Shown: positions 1 to 9,342, counted from the stretch's first letter. The stretch is DNA of 64,000 bases from Maribacter algicola (GCF_003933245.1 NZ_QUSX01000001.1:868001-932000), one strand, 5' to 3'. The notes: a model not told the origin generated them from the sequence alone. Numbers and translations: made by a program.

Positions 1-1
1 G

Positions 2-310
2 CGCGTAGGTACCATCATGGAAGCCGAGAAAATGCCAAAAGCCAAAAAACTATTGGTCCTTAAGGTGGATACCGGATTGGATGTTCGTACCATTGTTTCC
101 GGCATTGCCGAAAGTTTTACCCCAGAAGAAATTGTGGGTAAAAAAGTGACCGTTCTTATCAATTTGGCACCTAGGGCCCTTCGTGGTGTAGAAAGCGAGG
201 GCATGATTTTAATGACGGAAAACAAGGAAGGTAAATTGGTGTTTGTAAATCCTGATAATTCTTTCGATTCCAGTGGAGATGGAGTCGGAAATGGAGCGAC
301 TATCAATTAA
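2..310 (+). CDS. metG: Methionine--tRNA ligase, C-terminal tRNA-binding domain (3' partial gene)
   Basis: The reading frame is open through the left edge (RVGTIMEAEK...) and ends in TAA at 308-310, so only the last ~102 codons are present. What is visible is the Trbp111/EMAP-II-type OB-fold tRNA-binding domain: VGTIMEAEKMPKAKKLLVL, then VSGIAE and NLAPRALRGVESEGMIL, as in the C-terminal appendix of dimeric bacterial MetRS. This domain helps bind tRNA during charging of tRNA-Met in the cytoplasm. A free-standing Trbp111/CsaA-like protein would look similar, but this class of sequence in Flavobacteria is normally fused to MetRS. The internal ATG at 17 is not the true start. Identification of the domain is firm; assignment to metG is by family knowledge. 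Confidence 0.85.
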   Translation, partial: RVGTIMEAEKMPKAKKLLVLKVDTGLDVRTIVSGIAESFTPEEIVGKKVTVLINLAPRALRGVESEGMILMTENKEGKLVFVNPDNSFDSSGDGVGNGATIN

Positions 311-351
311 TCCAATTGAATTTGTTCCAATAGATTCTCGTGTATAGCTGG

Positions 352-375
352 CACATCGAGCGGAGACGAGATAGG
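352..375. repeat. Possible degenerate dispersed intergenic repeat
   Basis: In the 165-base gap between metG and tex lies a partly self-complementary stretch (cacatcgag followed by cggagacgag) resembling the short intergenic repeat seen in many flavobacterial genomes, whose typical form reads CACAT(T/C)GAGCGGAGTCGA. Only one copy is seen here and it carries mismatches, so this is recognition by resemblance. The rest of the gap shows no gene. Confidence 0.3.
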
Positions 376-475
376 AGACCTATTCGAAGCAGGCTTGTTC
401 GATAACTTCTCTTCTGCAACTCCAAAAAAATGCTCCTTTTTGGCGGACACCTGAACAGACAAAAAATAATTTACC

Positions 476-2623
476 ATGTTACTTATCCCCTATATCCAAA
501 AACACACCAACCTGCCTGAAAAAGCCATCCAAAACACGGTGGAACTACTTAACCAGGACTGTACCGTGCCCTTTATTTCCCGATATCGAAAGGAAGCCAC
601 GGGTGGTTTGGACGAGGTTCAGATTGGCAGCATCGTACAGTTTAAGGAACAGTTCGAGGCCTTGGAAAAACGGAAAATTGCCATTATTAAATCCGTTGAG
701 GAACAGGGTTTATTAACCCCGGAACTTAGGGCCAAATTTGAATCCGCCGAGGATTTGACCCAATTGGAAGACCTCTACCTTCCCTTCAAAAAAAGCAAAA
801 AAACCAAGGCCGAGGTAGCCCGAAAACAAGGTCTGGAACCCTTGGCCAAAATCATGATGGCCCAACGGTCGGACGATATAGAGTTTTTAGCTTCCAAATA
901 TCTGGGTCCTGAAATACAAAACGAAGACGAAGCTTTGGAAGGTGCGCGACACATCATTGCCGAATGGATCAATGAACGAACGGATATTCGAAATATGATC
1001 CGGAACCAGTTGGAACGCTTTGCCTTGATTACCACAAAAGTGGTGACCGCCATGAAGGATACTTCGACTACGCTCAGCACAAGTGAAAAAGCACAGAAAT
1101 TCCGGGATTATTTTGATTGGAGCGAACCTTTGAACCGTTGTCCATCGCACCGTCTATTGGCCATTTTACGGGCGGAATCGGAAAAAATCATCCGAGTAAA
1201 AATAGAACTTGACGATGAGCGGTTACTGGAACGCATCGAGGAAAAAATCATCAAAACCAACAATGCCTGTGCGGAGCAAATAGCATTGGCCATTGCCGAT
1301 GCCTATAAACGCTTACTGTTTCCATCCCTTTCAAATGAACTGTTGAAAAACGCCAAGGAAAAAGCAGATGACGAAGCAATCGCCGTTTTCTCCAAAAATC
1401 TGCGTCAATTGTTGTTGGGGGCTCCTTTGGGCGAAAAACGAATTTTAGCGATTGACCCCGGATTTAGGACGGGTTGTAAATTGGTCTGTTTGGACGCACA
1501 GGGCAATCTTTTACACAATGAAACCATATATCCCCATGCTCCCCAAAACGATACCACCGGAGCCATCAAGAAATTAAGTTCCTTGGCCGATGCCTATAAA
1601 ATTGAAGCCATTGCCATTGGAAATGGAACCGCATCCAGGGAAACGGAACGATTGGTGAAAAAAGTGGCCTTTAAAAATCCCATCGAGGTTTTTGTGGTCA
1701 GTGAGGCCGGGGCTTCCATCTATTCTGCCTCCAAAATTGCCCGAGAAGAATTTCCAAATTATGATGTTACCGTACGTGGCGCCATTTCCATAGGTAGGCG
1801 CTTGGCTGACCCTTTGGCAGAATTGGTAAAAATCGACCCTAAGTCCATAGGTGTAGGGCAGTACCAGCACGATGTAGACCAAACGAAATTGAAAAAATCT
1901 TTGGACACCGTTGTGGAAAGTTGTGTGAACTCCGTAGGTGTAAACATCAATACGGCCAGCGTTCCTTTGTTAAGTTACGTATCCGGTATTGGCCCAAAAC
2001 TCGCCGAAAACATCGTTGCCCATAGAACAGCGCACGGACCTTTTGGGAGTCGAAACGCTATTATGGACGTTCCCCGTTTAGGCGGAAAAGTCTTTGAACA
2101 GGGTGCCGGATTTCTTCGGATAAAGGATGCCGAAAACCCATTGGACGATTCCGCCGTACACCCCGAAAGCTATTCCATCGTACAAAAAATGGCATCGGAC
2201 AAAAAGAAGGGAATATCTGAACTCATTGGAAACAAGGCCCTCCTGAAGGAAATCGACCTTAAAAAATACTGCACGGATACCATCGGCCTACCCACTTTGG
2301 AGGATATTCTTTCCGAACTGGAAAAACCCGGACTCGACCGTCGCGAAAAGGCGAAGGTGTTCACTTTCGACCAAAACATAAAAACCATATCAGATTTGCG
2401 GGACGGACAGTTGTTGCCCGGCATCGTGAACAACATTACCAATTTTGGGTGTTTTGTGGACATCGGCATCAAGGAAAGCGGCCTAATTCATGTTTCCAAC
2501 CTTTCGGATAGCTTCGTAAAGGACGTAAATGCCCATGTAAGCCTTCATCAGCAGGTTATCGTAAAGGTATTGTCCGTCGATATTCCTAGAAAACGGATAC
2601 AATTGAAGCTGCACAAAGGGTAA
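476..2623 (+). CDS. tex: Tex-family RNA-binding transcription accessory protein
   Basis: A 715-residue protein with the full Tex architecture. The N-terminal helical Tex region contains VPFISRYRKEATGGLDE. The YqgF/RNase H-like domain has ILAIDPGFRTGCKL and IGNGTASRETE. Helix-hairpin-helix motifs follow (SYVSGIGPKLAENIVAHR, NAIMDVPRLGGKVFEQ), and a C-terminal S1 RNA-binding domain holds PGIVNNITNFGCFVDIGI. Tex is a cytoplasmic nucleic-acid-binding protein that affects transcription and RNA metabolism in bacteria. Length is slightly under the usual 720-780 residues and complete. The ATG at 476 puts the first helix at the family start. It is convergent with sua5, with 17 bases between the stop codons. 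Confidence 0.96.
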   Translation: MLLIPYIQKHTNLPEKAIQNTVELLNQDCTVPFISRYRKEATGGLDEVQIGSIVQFKEQFEALEKRKIAIIKSVEEQGLLTPELRAKFESAEDLTQLEDLYLPFKKSKKTKAEVARKQGLEPLAKIMMAQRSDDIEFLASKYLGPEIQNEDEALEGARHIIAEWINERTDIRNMIRNQLERFALITTKVVTAMKDTSTTLSTSEKAQKFRDYFDWSEPLNRCPSHRLLAILRAESEKIIRVKIELDDERLLERIEEKIIKTNNACAEQIALAIADAYKRLLFPSLSNELLKNAKEKADDEAIAVFSKNLRQLLLGAPLGEKRILAIDPGFRTGCKLVCLDAQGNLLHNETIYPHAPQNDTTGAIKKLSSLADAYKIEAIAIGNGTASRETERLVKKVAFKNPIEVFVVSEAGASIYSASKIAREEFPNYDVTVRGAISIGRRLADPLAELVKIDPKSIGVGQYQHDVDQTKLKKSLDTVVESCVNSVGVNINTASVPLLSYVSGIGPKLAENIVAHRTAHGPFGSRNAIMDVPRLGGKVFEQGAGFLRIKDAENPLDDSAVHPESYSIVQKMASDKKKGISELIGNKALLKEIDLKKYCTDTIGLPTLEDILSELEKPGLDRREKAKVFTFDQNIKTISDLRDGQLLPGIVNNITNFGCFVDIGIKESGLIHVSNLSDSFVKDVNAHVSLHQQVIVKVLSVDIPRKRIQLKLHKG

Positions 2624-2640
2624 AGATGAAACTAATACCC

Positions 2641-3597
2641 CTAGTTTTGAGCCCGGAACAAGCGGTCGTTGATGCTACTGCCCAAGCCCTTTTCCGGAAA
2701 ACGTTCGGCAAGGATCAAATCCAGTCCGCTTTTATCCAAGGTATGTAAGGCCTCAAAAAGTGACATGGCCGCCTCTTCCATCATCTTATTTTTTGAAAGG
2801 GTAATGACCTTGGTAGCCATTGGAAAATCTTCCTCGAAGAAACTGAGTACGCCAATACGTTTATCATAATACTGCTTCAAGGCTTCCCCAATATCATCAC
2901 ATACCATTAATGGGGTCCTTGGCGAATAGTGTTTTAACAGCATGCCTGGAGCTTCCGGGGAAGTTTCATTCTCGGTGGATACCCTTAGTTCGCCAACGAC
3001 GGCCTCAATGGCTTCCTTGGGAATACCTCCTTTTCGGTACAATATGGGAATCTCCCCGTCAAAACCGATAATCGTAGATTCCAAACCCACCTGGCAGGGC
3101 CCTCCATCCAAAATAGCGGGTATTCGGTCGCCAAAATAGTCCCACACATGTTGCGCAGAGGTTGGACTCACCCGGGTAAAGGGATTGGCACTAGGGGCCG
3201 CCAAGGGAAATGGTAAGCCTTTTAAAAGTTCTTGCGTCAACGGATGCTTGGGCATTCGCACCCCTACCGTGGACTTTCCGCCCGTAATGATTTCCGGTAC
3301 TATATCCTGTTTGGGCAATATCAAGGTTAGGGAACCCGGCCAAAAAGCCTCGGCCAAGTCATAGGCCTTTTGCGGAATATCCTTCGCCAAAACGGGCAAT
3401 TGCTCCATTTGATGGATATGAACGATCAAGGGATTGAATGCCGGCCTACCTTTCATCTCAAAAATGCGCTTTACCGCCTTACTGTCCAACGCATTGGCGG
3501 CAAGACCATATACTGTTTCCGTGGGGATGGCAACCAATTCACCTTCCAGTAGAAGCTTTTGGCATTTTGCAACATCTATGGTTATTGAGGTCTTCAT
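2641..3597 (-). CDS. L-threonylcarbamoyladenylate synthase (Sua5/YrdC/YwlC)
   Basis: Makes threonylcarbamoyl-AMP from threonine, bicarbonate and ATP, the first step of t6A37 modification of ANN-decoding tRNAs. The N-terminal YrdC domain (about residues 5-200) shows IPTETVYGLAANALD, KGRPAFNPLIVHI, GSLTLILPKQ, VGVRMPKHPL and PLAAPSANPF, followed by ILDGGPCQVGLESTIIGF. A C-terminal Sua5 domain (about 225-318) begins at the linker SPEAPGMLLKHYSPRTPL. At ~318 residues it matches the long Sua5 form rather than short YrdC. The ATG at 3597 (MKTSITIDVAKC) is preferred over an in-frame TTG three codons upstream. It is divergent from the deacetylase-fold gene, with 53 bases between. Confidence 0.94.
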   Translation of the reverse strand: MKTSITIDVAKCQKLLLEGELVAIPTETVYGLAANALDSKAVKRIFEMKGRPAFNPLIVHIHQMEQLPVLAKDIPQKAYDLAEAFWPGSLTLILPKQDIVPEIITGGKSTVGVRMPKHPLTQELLKGLPFPLAAPSANPFTRVSPTSAQHVWDYFGDRIPAILDGGPCQVGLESTIIGFDGEIPILYRKGGIPKEAIEAVVGELRVSTENETSPEAPGMLLKHYSPRTPLMVCDDIGEALKQYYDKRIGVLSFFEEDFPMATKVITLSKNKMMEEAAMSLFEALHTLDKSGLDLILAERFPEKGLGSSINDRLFRAQN

Positions 3598-3624
3598 TAG
3601 GGCCAAAGGTAATTAAGGTTTCCA

Positions 3625-3632
3625 TATTTTTG
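3625..3632 (+). promoter_or_regulatory. Candidate -7 promoter element for the deacetylase-fold gene
   Basis: TATTTTTG matches the Bacteroidetes -7 consensus TAnnTTTG and ends 18 bases before the ATG at 3651. It lies in the short divergent gap. No clear -33 TTG is seen at the expected distance, so support is partial. Confidence 0.35.
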
Positions 3633-3650
3633 CATATTGATAGTCTATCG

Positions 3651-4553
3651 ATGCTAAAAATCGCCTACCACCCCATTTACAATCATCCATTACCGGAAGG
3701 TCATCGATTCCCGATGATCAAGTATGAACTCCTGCCCAAGCAGCTTTTGTATGAAGGGACTTGCAGCGATGTAAATTTCTTTACCCCGGAAATCCCAAAC
3801 GATAAGTACATCCTTGCGGCCCACGATGCCGAATATTTTTATGACCTTCTAAACCTCAAAATTCCACATAAGGAGGCCCGAAAAATTGGATTTCCACTGG
3901 ACGAGAATTTAGTGGAACGGGAACGGATCATTGCCGATGGCACCATGAAAGCCTGTGAGTATGCCCTACAATATGGTGTTGCCATGAACATAGCCGGCGG
4001 AACGCATCACGCTTATAGCAATCGGGGTGAGGCTTTTTGTATGCTGAACGATCAGGCCATAGGTGCCCGATATCTGCAGTCCAAAAAATTGGCGAACCGA
4101 ATACTGATTGTGGATTTGGACGTACATCAAGGGAACGGTACCGCGGAAATCTTCCAAAACGATACCTCCGTGTTTACCTTCTCCATGCATGGGGCCAACA
4201 ACTACCCTTTTAAGAAAGAAATATCGGATTTGGACATTCCCCTGCAAAAAGGCACTGGGGACGTGCAATACTTGACCATTTTAAAGGATATTTTACCACA
4301 GCTTATTGAAAAACACCGTCCTGATTTTATTTTCTATCTCTGCGGGGTGGATGTGTTGGAAACCGATAAACTAGGAACCCTGGCCCTAAGCTTGGATGGT
4401 TGCAAACAGCGGGACGAATTTGTTCTAAAGACCTGCAAAGCGCATGGCATCCCGGTTCAGTGCAGCATGGGAGGTGGCTATTCAAAGGATATCAAAACCA
4501 TCGTAGAGGCACATGCCAATACCTTCCGTCTGGCGGTGGACATTTTTTCCTAA
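3651..4553 (+). CDS. Histone deacetylase superfamily hydrolase
   Basis: A 300-residue arginase/deacetylase-fold protein, probably a zinc-dependent amide hydrolase acting on an acetylated small molecule or protein in the cytoplasm; the substrate is unknown. Visible catalytic features are the paired histidines of GGTHHAYSNRGEAF (119-120), zinc ligands in LIVDLDVHQGNG (Asp157, His159), Asp239 in CGVDVLETDKLG and the tyrosine-bearing GGGYS loop (Tyr277). The ATG at 3651 gives MLKIAYHPIYNHPLPEGHRF, the usual family N terminus; the frame is open further upstream, but that stretch overlaps the divergent sua5 gene and is not protein-like. Complete and typical for the short bacterial class. Confidence 0.92.
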   Translation: MLKIAYHPIYNHPLPEGHRFPMIKYELLPKQLLYEGTCSDVNFFTPEIPNDKYILAAHDAEYFYDLLNLKIPHKEARKIGFPLDENLVERERIIADGTMKACEYALQYGVAMNIAGGTHHAYSNRGEAFCMLNDQAIGARYLQSKKLANRILIVDLDVHQGNGTAEIFQNDTSVFTFSMHGANNYPFKKEISDLDIPLQKGTGDVQYLTILKDILPQLIEKHRPDFIFYLCGVDVLETDKLGTLALSLDGCKQRDEFVLKTCKAHGIPVQCSMGGGYSKDIKTIVEAHANTFRLAVDIFS

Positions 4554-4613
4554 TTTCAAATTTAGACTTCTCCCAAAATCTGATTTGAGTTACATTTTTG
4601 GCCAATACCGACT

Positions 4614-4642
4614 TTGAAAGCCCCGTATTTTTAATACTTTAG
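4614..4642 (+). promoter_or_regulatory. Candidate promoter of the PAP2 gene (TTG-N18-TAnnTTTG type)
   Basis: TTG at 4614-4616, an 18-base spacer, then TACTTTAG at 4635-4642 (one mismatch to TAnnTTTG). Spacing and motifs fit the Bacteroidetes primary sigma factor. Transcription would start about 10 bases before the TTG start codon at 4660. Confidence 0.5.
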
Positions 4643-4659
4643 GGAATAAATTAAGACTA

Positions 4660-5493
4660 TTGAAACTTCCATCCTTTTTAATTTTACTGTTTTTAAGCCT
4701 TTTGGGACATACCCAGACAACACCGCTGGACACGGTAGACACGCGTTGGAAAATGTTCACTTATGACATGGGGAACATCTTTACAAGCGTAGGTCATTCC
4801 TATACCAGACCTTTTCATTGGAAGGGAAGACAATGGGCGGAATTCGGTGCCGTATTGGGGGGAACTGGAATTGTATATCTATTTGATGATAATACCTCTC
4901 AGTTTATTAGAAACAACCGCGAAGGTGTGCCCAAGTGGATACGGGATTATGGGGAAACCTATGGGAATCCCGAGAATAACTACTTGGCGACTTCAGGTGT
5001 CTATTTTACAGGATTACTTCTAAAAAATGAAAAATTAAGAAGGACCGGAGTGCTCTTGGTAGCATCGGCAACATCTGCCGGATTGTTACAACAGGTACTG
5101 AAATCTGTAGTAGGGAGAGCTCGACCCCTAGCAGAACTGGGCAAAGATACCTTTGACCCCTTTAACCCGAGTAGAAACTTTCATTCGTTTCCTTCCGGAC
5201 ATGCCATTTTAGCATTTACTAACGCCTATGCTATTGCAAAACAGTTCAAAAATCCTTGGGTTAAAGCCGGAATATATACGGTTGGAGCCATTCCAGGAAT
5301 ATCGAGGGTTTGGGACGGACAGCATTGGTTAAGCGATATGGTTTTTGCTTTCGCCATTAGTATTGCTACCGTTGAGTCCATAGACAGGTATCTGGATTCC
5401 AGGTACGACCAAAAGTATAATGACAATGTTAAAAAAGTGACTTGGAACCTAAATTTTGGCCCAGGTCAAGTGGGGCTGAACTTACGGTTTTAA
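4660..5493 (+). CDS. PAP2-superfamily phosphatase, secreted/envelope
   Basis: A 277-residue type 2 phosphatidic acid phosphatase-like enzyme with all three phosphatase motifs: KSVVGRARP (Lys148, Arg155-Pro156), PSGH (178-181) and SRVWDGQHWLSD (Arg216, His222, Asp226). The first ~20 residues (KLPSFLILLFLSLLGHTQT) form a signal peptide, so the protein acts in the periplasm or envelope. The substrate is probably a lipid phosphate or undecaprenyl pyrophosphate, which is inference. The start is TTG at 4660, because the next in-frame ATG would remove the signal peptide. It is convergent with the symporter gene, with a single base between the two stops. Confidence 0.92.
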   Translation: MKLPSFLILLFLSLLGHTQTTPLDTVDTRWKMFTYDMGNIFTSVGHSYTRPFHWKGRQWAEFGAVLGGTGIVYLFDDNTSQFIRNNREGVPKWIRDYGETYGNPENNYLATSGVYFTGLLLKNEKLRRTGVLLVASATSAGLLQQVLKSVVGRARPLAELGKDTFDPFNPSRNFHSFPSGHAILAFTNAYAIAKQFKNPWVKAGIYTVGAIPGISRVWDGQHWLSDMVFAFAISIATVESIDRYLDSRYDQKYNDNVKKVTWNLNFGPGQVGLNLRF

Positions 5494-5494
5494 A

Positions 5495-7153
5495 TTATTT
5501 TGCGAAGTAAACATAGATGGCCACCACAATTAATACAACCGCTATTCCTCCTTGTTTAACGTATTTATAGGGCGATATATCTACCTGTTCAGTATAACGT
5601 AATTCAAATGCTTCTTTCCTTGGATAAAACTTTCCTATAACAAGCATTATGACACAGTTCATAACGAACAATATCGCCATTACATGTAAGTAGTGCGGGT
5701 AGGCGTCGGCCTCCACCAAGGATAATTGAGCAGGGTCCGTAACCCCAGCGTTCTTGGCCTCCTCCAACGCATTCCCAATAAAATGGGGTTTCATGATAAA
5801 TTGGCTCACAATATATAGGGCTGAACCAAGGAATATTCCAATTTTGGCAGCAATGGCGGGAACCCGCTTTGTTAAATATCCCACCACGATTATTGTAAAA
5901 ATGGGAATACTGTATATACCGTTGATTTCCTGAAGATAATTGAACAAGCTACCTGCATTAGCAATTAACGGAGCTATGAACATAGCGGCCAAGGCCAAAC
6001 AAATACCGAAAACCTTACCGTATTTTACCACGGTAGCCTCTGAAGCATCCTTATTGATATGCTGTTTATAAATGTCTATACCAAAAAGAGTTACGGAACT
6101 ATTCAATACACTGTTGAAAGAACTTAAGATGGCACCGAACAATACCGCGGCGAAAAACCCGACCAAAGTTTTAGGCAATACGGCCCTAACCAACTCTGGA
6201 TAGGCTAAATCACTGGAAGCCAAGCCTCCTTCAAAATAATAGTAAGCGATCATTCCAGGGAGTACGAGGATAATGGGACCTAAAATTTTCAAGAAAGCGG
6301 CCAACAATAACCCTTTTTGCCCCTCAGCCAAATTTTTGGCCCCCAAGGCCCGCTGTATAATCTGCTGGTTGGTGCCCCAATAAAACAGCTGTACCAACAT
6401 CATCCCGGTAAATATGGTCACAAAGGGTACTTCTTGACCTTTTTCCCCCGTAGAGTCGAAACGCTCCGGGTTCGCGGTCATCAAAACATCCAGTCCTTGG
6501 GTAACACTGCCGTCCCCGATCGCCATCAAACCAAAAACAGGAATCAATAATCCCCCAATTATCAAACCTATGGCATTGATACTATCTGAAACGGCCACGG
6601 CTTTGAGTCCGCCAAAAACCGCATAGATAGAACCAATGATTCCAATTCCCCATATACAATAGACCAAGGCGGATGATTCCGATATATTGAACATTCCCGG
6701 AACATCGAACATACCGCTAATGGCCACAGAACCAGAATACAATATAACCGGTAACAATACCACAACATATCCGGTCAAAAATAACGCGGAGGTAATCGTT
6801 TTAGTAGTGACATCAAACCGATCTGCCAGAAATTGGGGAACCGTGGTCAATCCGCCCTTTAAATATCTTGGCAACAAAAATACTGCTGTGACCACCATCG
6901 CCATCGCAGCCAGGGTTTCCCATGCCATAACCGATAATCCATCCTTATAGGCACTTCCGTTCAACCCTACAATCTGCTCCGTAGAAAGATTGGTAAGCAA
7001 CAGCGATCCTGCAATGACCCCTGCCGTAAGACTTCTCCCTCCTAAAAAATAACCATCGGATGATTTTTCGTTGGTACTTCGTGTGGCGTACCAGGCAATA
7101 ATCGCCACAAGTAACGTAAAACCTAGAAATGAGAATACTGCTAGAAAATCCAT
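5495..7153 (-). CDS. Sodium:solute symporter (SSS/SLC5 family)
   Basis: A 552-residue polytopic inner-membrane protein with about 13-14 hydrophobic segments, matching the length and pattern of SSS transporters. Family hallmarks include the N-terminal DGYFLGGRSLTAGVIAGSLL, the GGLKAVAVSDSINAIG loop and WGTNQQIIQRALGAKNLAEG. The last resembles the sugar-type (vSGLT-like) branch more than the proline or pantothenate branch. It probably imports a sugar or organic solute with Na+; the solute cannot be read from sequence. The ATG at 7153 is clear. The 215-base divergent gap to the serine hydrolase gene contains a perfect inverted repeat at 7244-7263. Confidence 0.93.
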   Translation of the reverse strand: MDFLAVFSFLGFTLLVAIIAWYATRSTNEKSSDGYFLGGRSLTAGVIAGSLLLTNLSTEQIVGLNGSAYKDGLSVMAWETLAAMAMVVTAVFLLPRYLKGGLTTVPQFLADRFDVTTKTITSALFLTGYVVVLLPVILYSGSVAISGMFDVPGMFNISESSALVYCIWGIGIIGSIYAVFGGLKAVAVSDSINAIGLIIGGLLIPVFGLMAIGDGSVTQGLDVLMTANPERFDSTGEKGQEVPFVTIFTGMMLVQLFYWGTNQQIIQRALGAKNLAEGQKGLLLAAFLKILGPIILVLPGMIAYYYFEGGLASSDLAYPELVRAVLPKTLVGFFAAVLFGAILSSFNSVLNSSVTLFGIDIYKQHINKDASEATVVKYGKVFGICLALAAMFIAPLIANAGSLFNYLQEINGIYSIPIFTIIVVGYLTKRVPAIAAKIGIFLGSALYIVSQFIMKPHFIGNALEEAKNAGVTDPAQLSLVEADAYPHYLHVMAILFVMNCVIMLVIGKFYPRKEAFELRYTEQVDISPYKYVKQGGIAVVLIVVAIYVYFAK

Positions 7154-7243
7154 AAAGAGAGAATTAGTTGGTTCTTTTAGTTTGATACTTCCTTATACCT
7201 TCCTTCCGAAATATCCAGAAATCGCTCTGTACATAAGAAGACC

Positions 7244-7263
7244 TGCAAATTATGAAATTTGCA
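7244..7263. promoter_or_regulatory. Perfect inverted repeat, candidate operator
   Basis: TGCAAATT, a 4-base spacer (ATGA), then AATTTGCA: two perfect 8-base half-sites in the gap between the divergent symporter and serine hydrolase genes, 91 bases from the symporter ATG and 105 from the hydrolase ATG. Size and symmetry fit a dimeric regulator site. No regulator gene lies next to it. Confidence 0.45.
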
Positions 7264-7368
7264 CAAAAGGACGACAACTAATATAAGACATACAATATTG
7301 GCCGATGCATTTAATGGATTAAATAAGAAAAACATTTGCTACATTTAATAAAACCAAACGCTGAATAA

Positions 7369-8652
7369 ATGAAACAACTCGCCAAACTTTTCCTTGTGCT
7401 TTTGTCCATACAACTTACCGCACAAACGAGTTCTATAAAAAATAGTCCGGTACTTACAGAAGGGAATCCATCGGAACAAGGGATGTCCTCTGAAAGATTG
7501 GATAGAATCGACTTAATGCTAAGTAATGAAGTCTCAAAGGGTAATCTCCCAGGTGCTGTAGCGCTAATTGCAAGGAATGGCAAAATTGTCTTTCACAAGG
7601 CCTATGGAATGGACAATTCAGAATCCGAAAAAGCAATGGAAAAAAATGCCATTTTTAGAATTGCATCGCAAACAAAGGCCATTACCGCTACGGCCGTAAT
7701 GATGCTATGGGAGGAAGGAAAGTTTAAATTGGACGACCCGATCTCAAAGTACATACCCCAATTTGAAGCAGCCCAGATTTTGGAATCGTTTAACGAGGCT
7801 GATTCCACTTACACCACAAAACCCGCAGAAAACCAAATTACCATTAGGGACCTCATCACACATACCTCGGGAATAGGATATGGGATGATCGATGGCGATG
7901 AACGTTTTAGAAAAATATATGCGAAGGCTGGCATCATCGATGCCTTTACTTCTAAAAAGATACTAATAGGGGATAATATAAAAAAGTTGGCTACCCTACC
8001 CTTGCACCATGAACCAGGTCAAGCATGGACCTATAGCGAAGGTCTTGACGTGCTTGGCTATTTCATAGAAATAGTTTCAGGAATGCCCTTTGATAAATTT
8101 TTGCGCACCCGAATCTTTGAGCCTTTACAAATGAACGATACGTATTTCTACTTACCTAAGGAAAAATGGGACAGATTGGTGGCCGTCCAATATAGGGATG
8201 GAAAAAAATGGAAACGTTTCACTACCCCTATTTTTGATATTGACTATCCAAATAGTTCCGGGACCTTTTTTTCGGGGGGTGCAGGACTGTCCAGTACAGC
8301 ACAGGATTATGCCAATTTCTTACAGATGTACCTCAACGGAGGTGAACTGAACGGTAAACGTTTGTTAAGCAGAACTACGGTACATAGTATTTTAAGTAAC
8401 CAAATAGGCACCATTTGGGATGGTAGAAAACATTATGGTATTGCCTTTGACCTAATCAACGAAAAGGGAGCCATGGCAGGTGGTGAAGGTAGCGAAGGCA
8501 CGTTTAGTTGGGGCGGCTACTTTAACACTCAATATTTCGCAGATCCCCAAGAAAATATAATAGGAATCATCATGAAACAGACCCAGGGCCCTGTAAATGA
8601 CGATACGGGCTGGAAGTTTAGGCAAATGGTTTTCGCTTCTATTGACGATTAA
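7369..8652 (+). CDS. Secreted serine hydrolase, class C beta-lactamase/CubicO-like
   Basis: A 427-residue protein with an N-terminal signal peptide (MKQLAKLFLVLLSIQLTAQT). The beta-lactamase/penicillin-binding fold is marked by the nucleophile motif SQTK (Ser100, Lys103) in FRIASQTKAITA. The second motif is Tyr-Ser (222-223) in TYSEGLDVLGYF. DLITHTSGIGYG is typical of the EstB/CubicO group. Such proteins are often esterases or D-amino-acid peptidases rather than drug-resistance enzymes, so the substrate is left open. Gene and product are complete. It faces the symporter across a divergent gap holding an operator-like repeat, so joint control is possible. Confidence 0.92.
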   Translation: MKQLAKLFLVLLSIQLTAQTSSIKNSPVLTEGNPSEQGMSSERLDRIDLMLSNEVSKGNLPGAVALIARNGKIVFHKAYGMDNSESEKAMEKNAIFRIASQTKAITATAVMMLWEEGKFKLDDPISKYIPQFEAAQILESFNEADSTYTTKPAENQITIRDLITHTSGIGYGMIDGDERFRKIYAKAGIIDAFTSKKILIGDNIKKLATLPLHHEPGQAWTYSEGLDVLGYFIEIVSGMPFDKFLRTRIFEPLQMNDTYFYLPKEKWDRLVAVQYRDGKKWKRFTTPIFDIDYPNSSGTFFSGGAGLSSTAQDYANFLQMYLNGGELNGKRLLSRTTVHSILSNQIGTIWDGRKHYGIAFDLINEKGAMAGGEGSEGTFSWGGYFNTQYFADPQENIIGIIMKQTQGPVNDDTGWKFRQMVFASIDD

Positions 8653-8742
8653 AATGTAAGACCACATGCGTGTTAACCAATTGGGCATTTAATCATAAAA
8701 AGTAAAAATCCCTATAATTCTAAAAAATTAAACAACTAAATC

Positions 8743-9342
8743 ATGAAAAAACAATTTGTATCCGCTTTACTATTATTCATTACCTTAAATGTATCCGCAC
8801 AACGTTTAAAAATCAATGAGGGAGATTTTAAAAACCTAAAAGGAATAAATACCTATAGCGTTGTCTTTGATTATACCGATGTGCAAATTCCAAAATTTGA
8901 AAACGAGGAAGCCTTCTTGAAGGACAAAATGGACAAACGCGAAGAGAAAAAGGCTGGGGATGGTGAACGATTCAAAAACGAATGGTTCAGTGACCGTCCA
9001 GATAGGTACCATCCCAAATTTATAGAATCCTTTAATAAACGCTTTGAAAATGGCGAACTATCCGTAACCGAAGATGCGGCGGACTATACCATGGAAATAC
9101 ATACCACTAAAATATATCCAGGATACAATGTTGGGATTGTAAGGCACAATGCAGAAATAGATGCCTCCTTTACCATTTACAAAACGGGAGACAAGGATAA
9201 TATACTGTTTTCAGGAAGCTATAAAGATGTTCAAGGAAATGGTGCTATGGGTTATGATTACAACTCTGGTTACAGAATTTCCGAGTGTTATGCCAAGTTG
9301 GCAAAAAACATAGCACAGGAATTTGACAAAAAAGTTTTGTAG
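8743..9342 (+). CDS. Secreted hypothetical protein
   Basis: A 199-residue protein I do not recognise. A clear signal peptide (MKKQFVSALLLFITLNVSAQ) predicts export. The mature part begins with a charged region rich in Lys, Glu and Asp (about 55-90), then a strand-rich C-terminal half (DYTMEIHTTKIYPGYNVGI, ASFTIYKTGD) with the ending AKLAKNIAQEF. The shape suggests a small periplasmic or surface beta protein. It lies 90 bases after the serine hydrolase on the same strand and ends 29 bases from the convergent halogenase-like gene. ATG at 8743 is supported by the signal peptide. Confidence 0.85.
   Translation: MKKQFVSALLLFITLNVSAQRLKINEGDFKNLKGINTYSVVFDYTDVQIPKFENEEAFLKDKMDKREEKKAGDGERFKNEWFSDRPDRYHPKFIESFNKRFENGELSVTEDAADYTMEIHTTKIYPGYNVGIVRHNAEIDASFTIYKTGDKDNILFSGSYKDVQGNGAMGYDYNSGYRISECYAKLAKNIAQEFDKKVL

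Noticed and set aside
3438-3650. In-frame upstream extension of the deacetylase-fold gene
   Set aside because: It overlaps the divergent sua5 gene, is not family-like, and the ATG at 3651 gives the standard N terminus.
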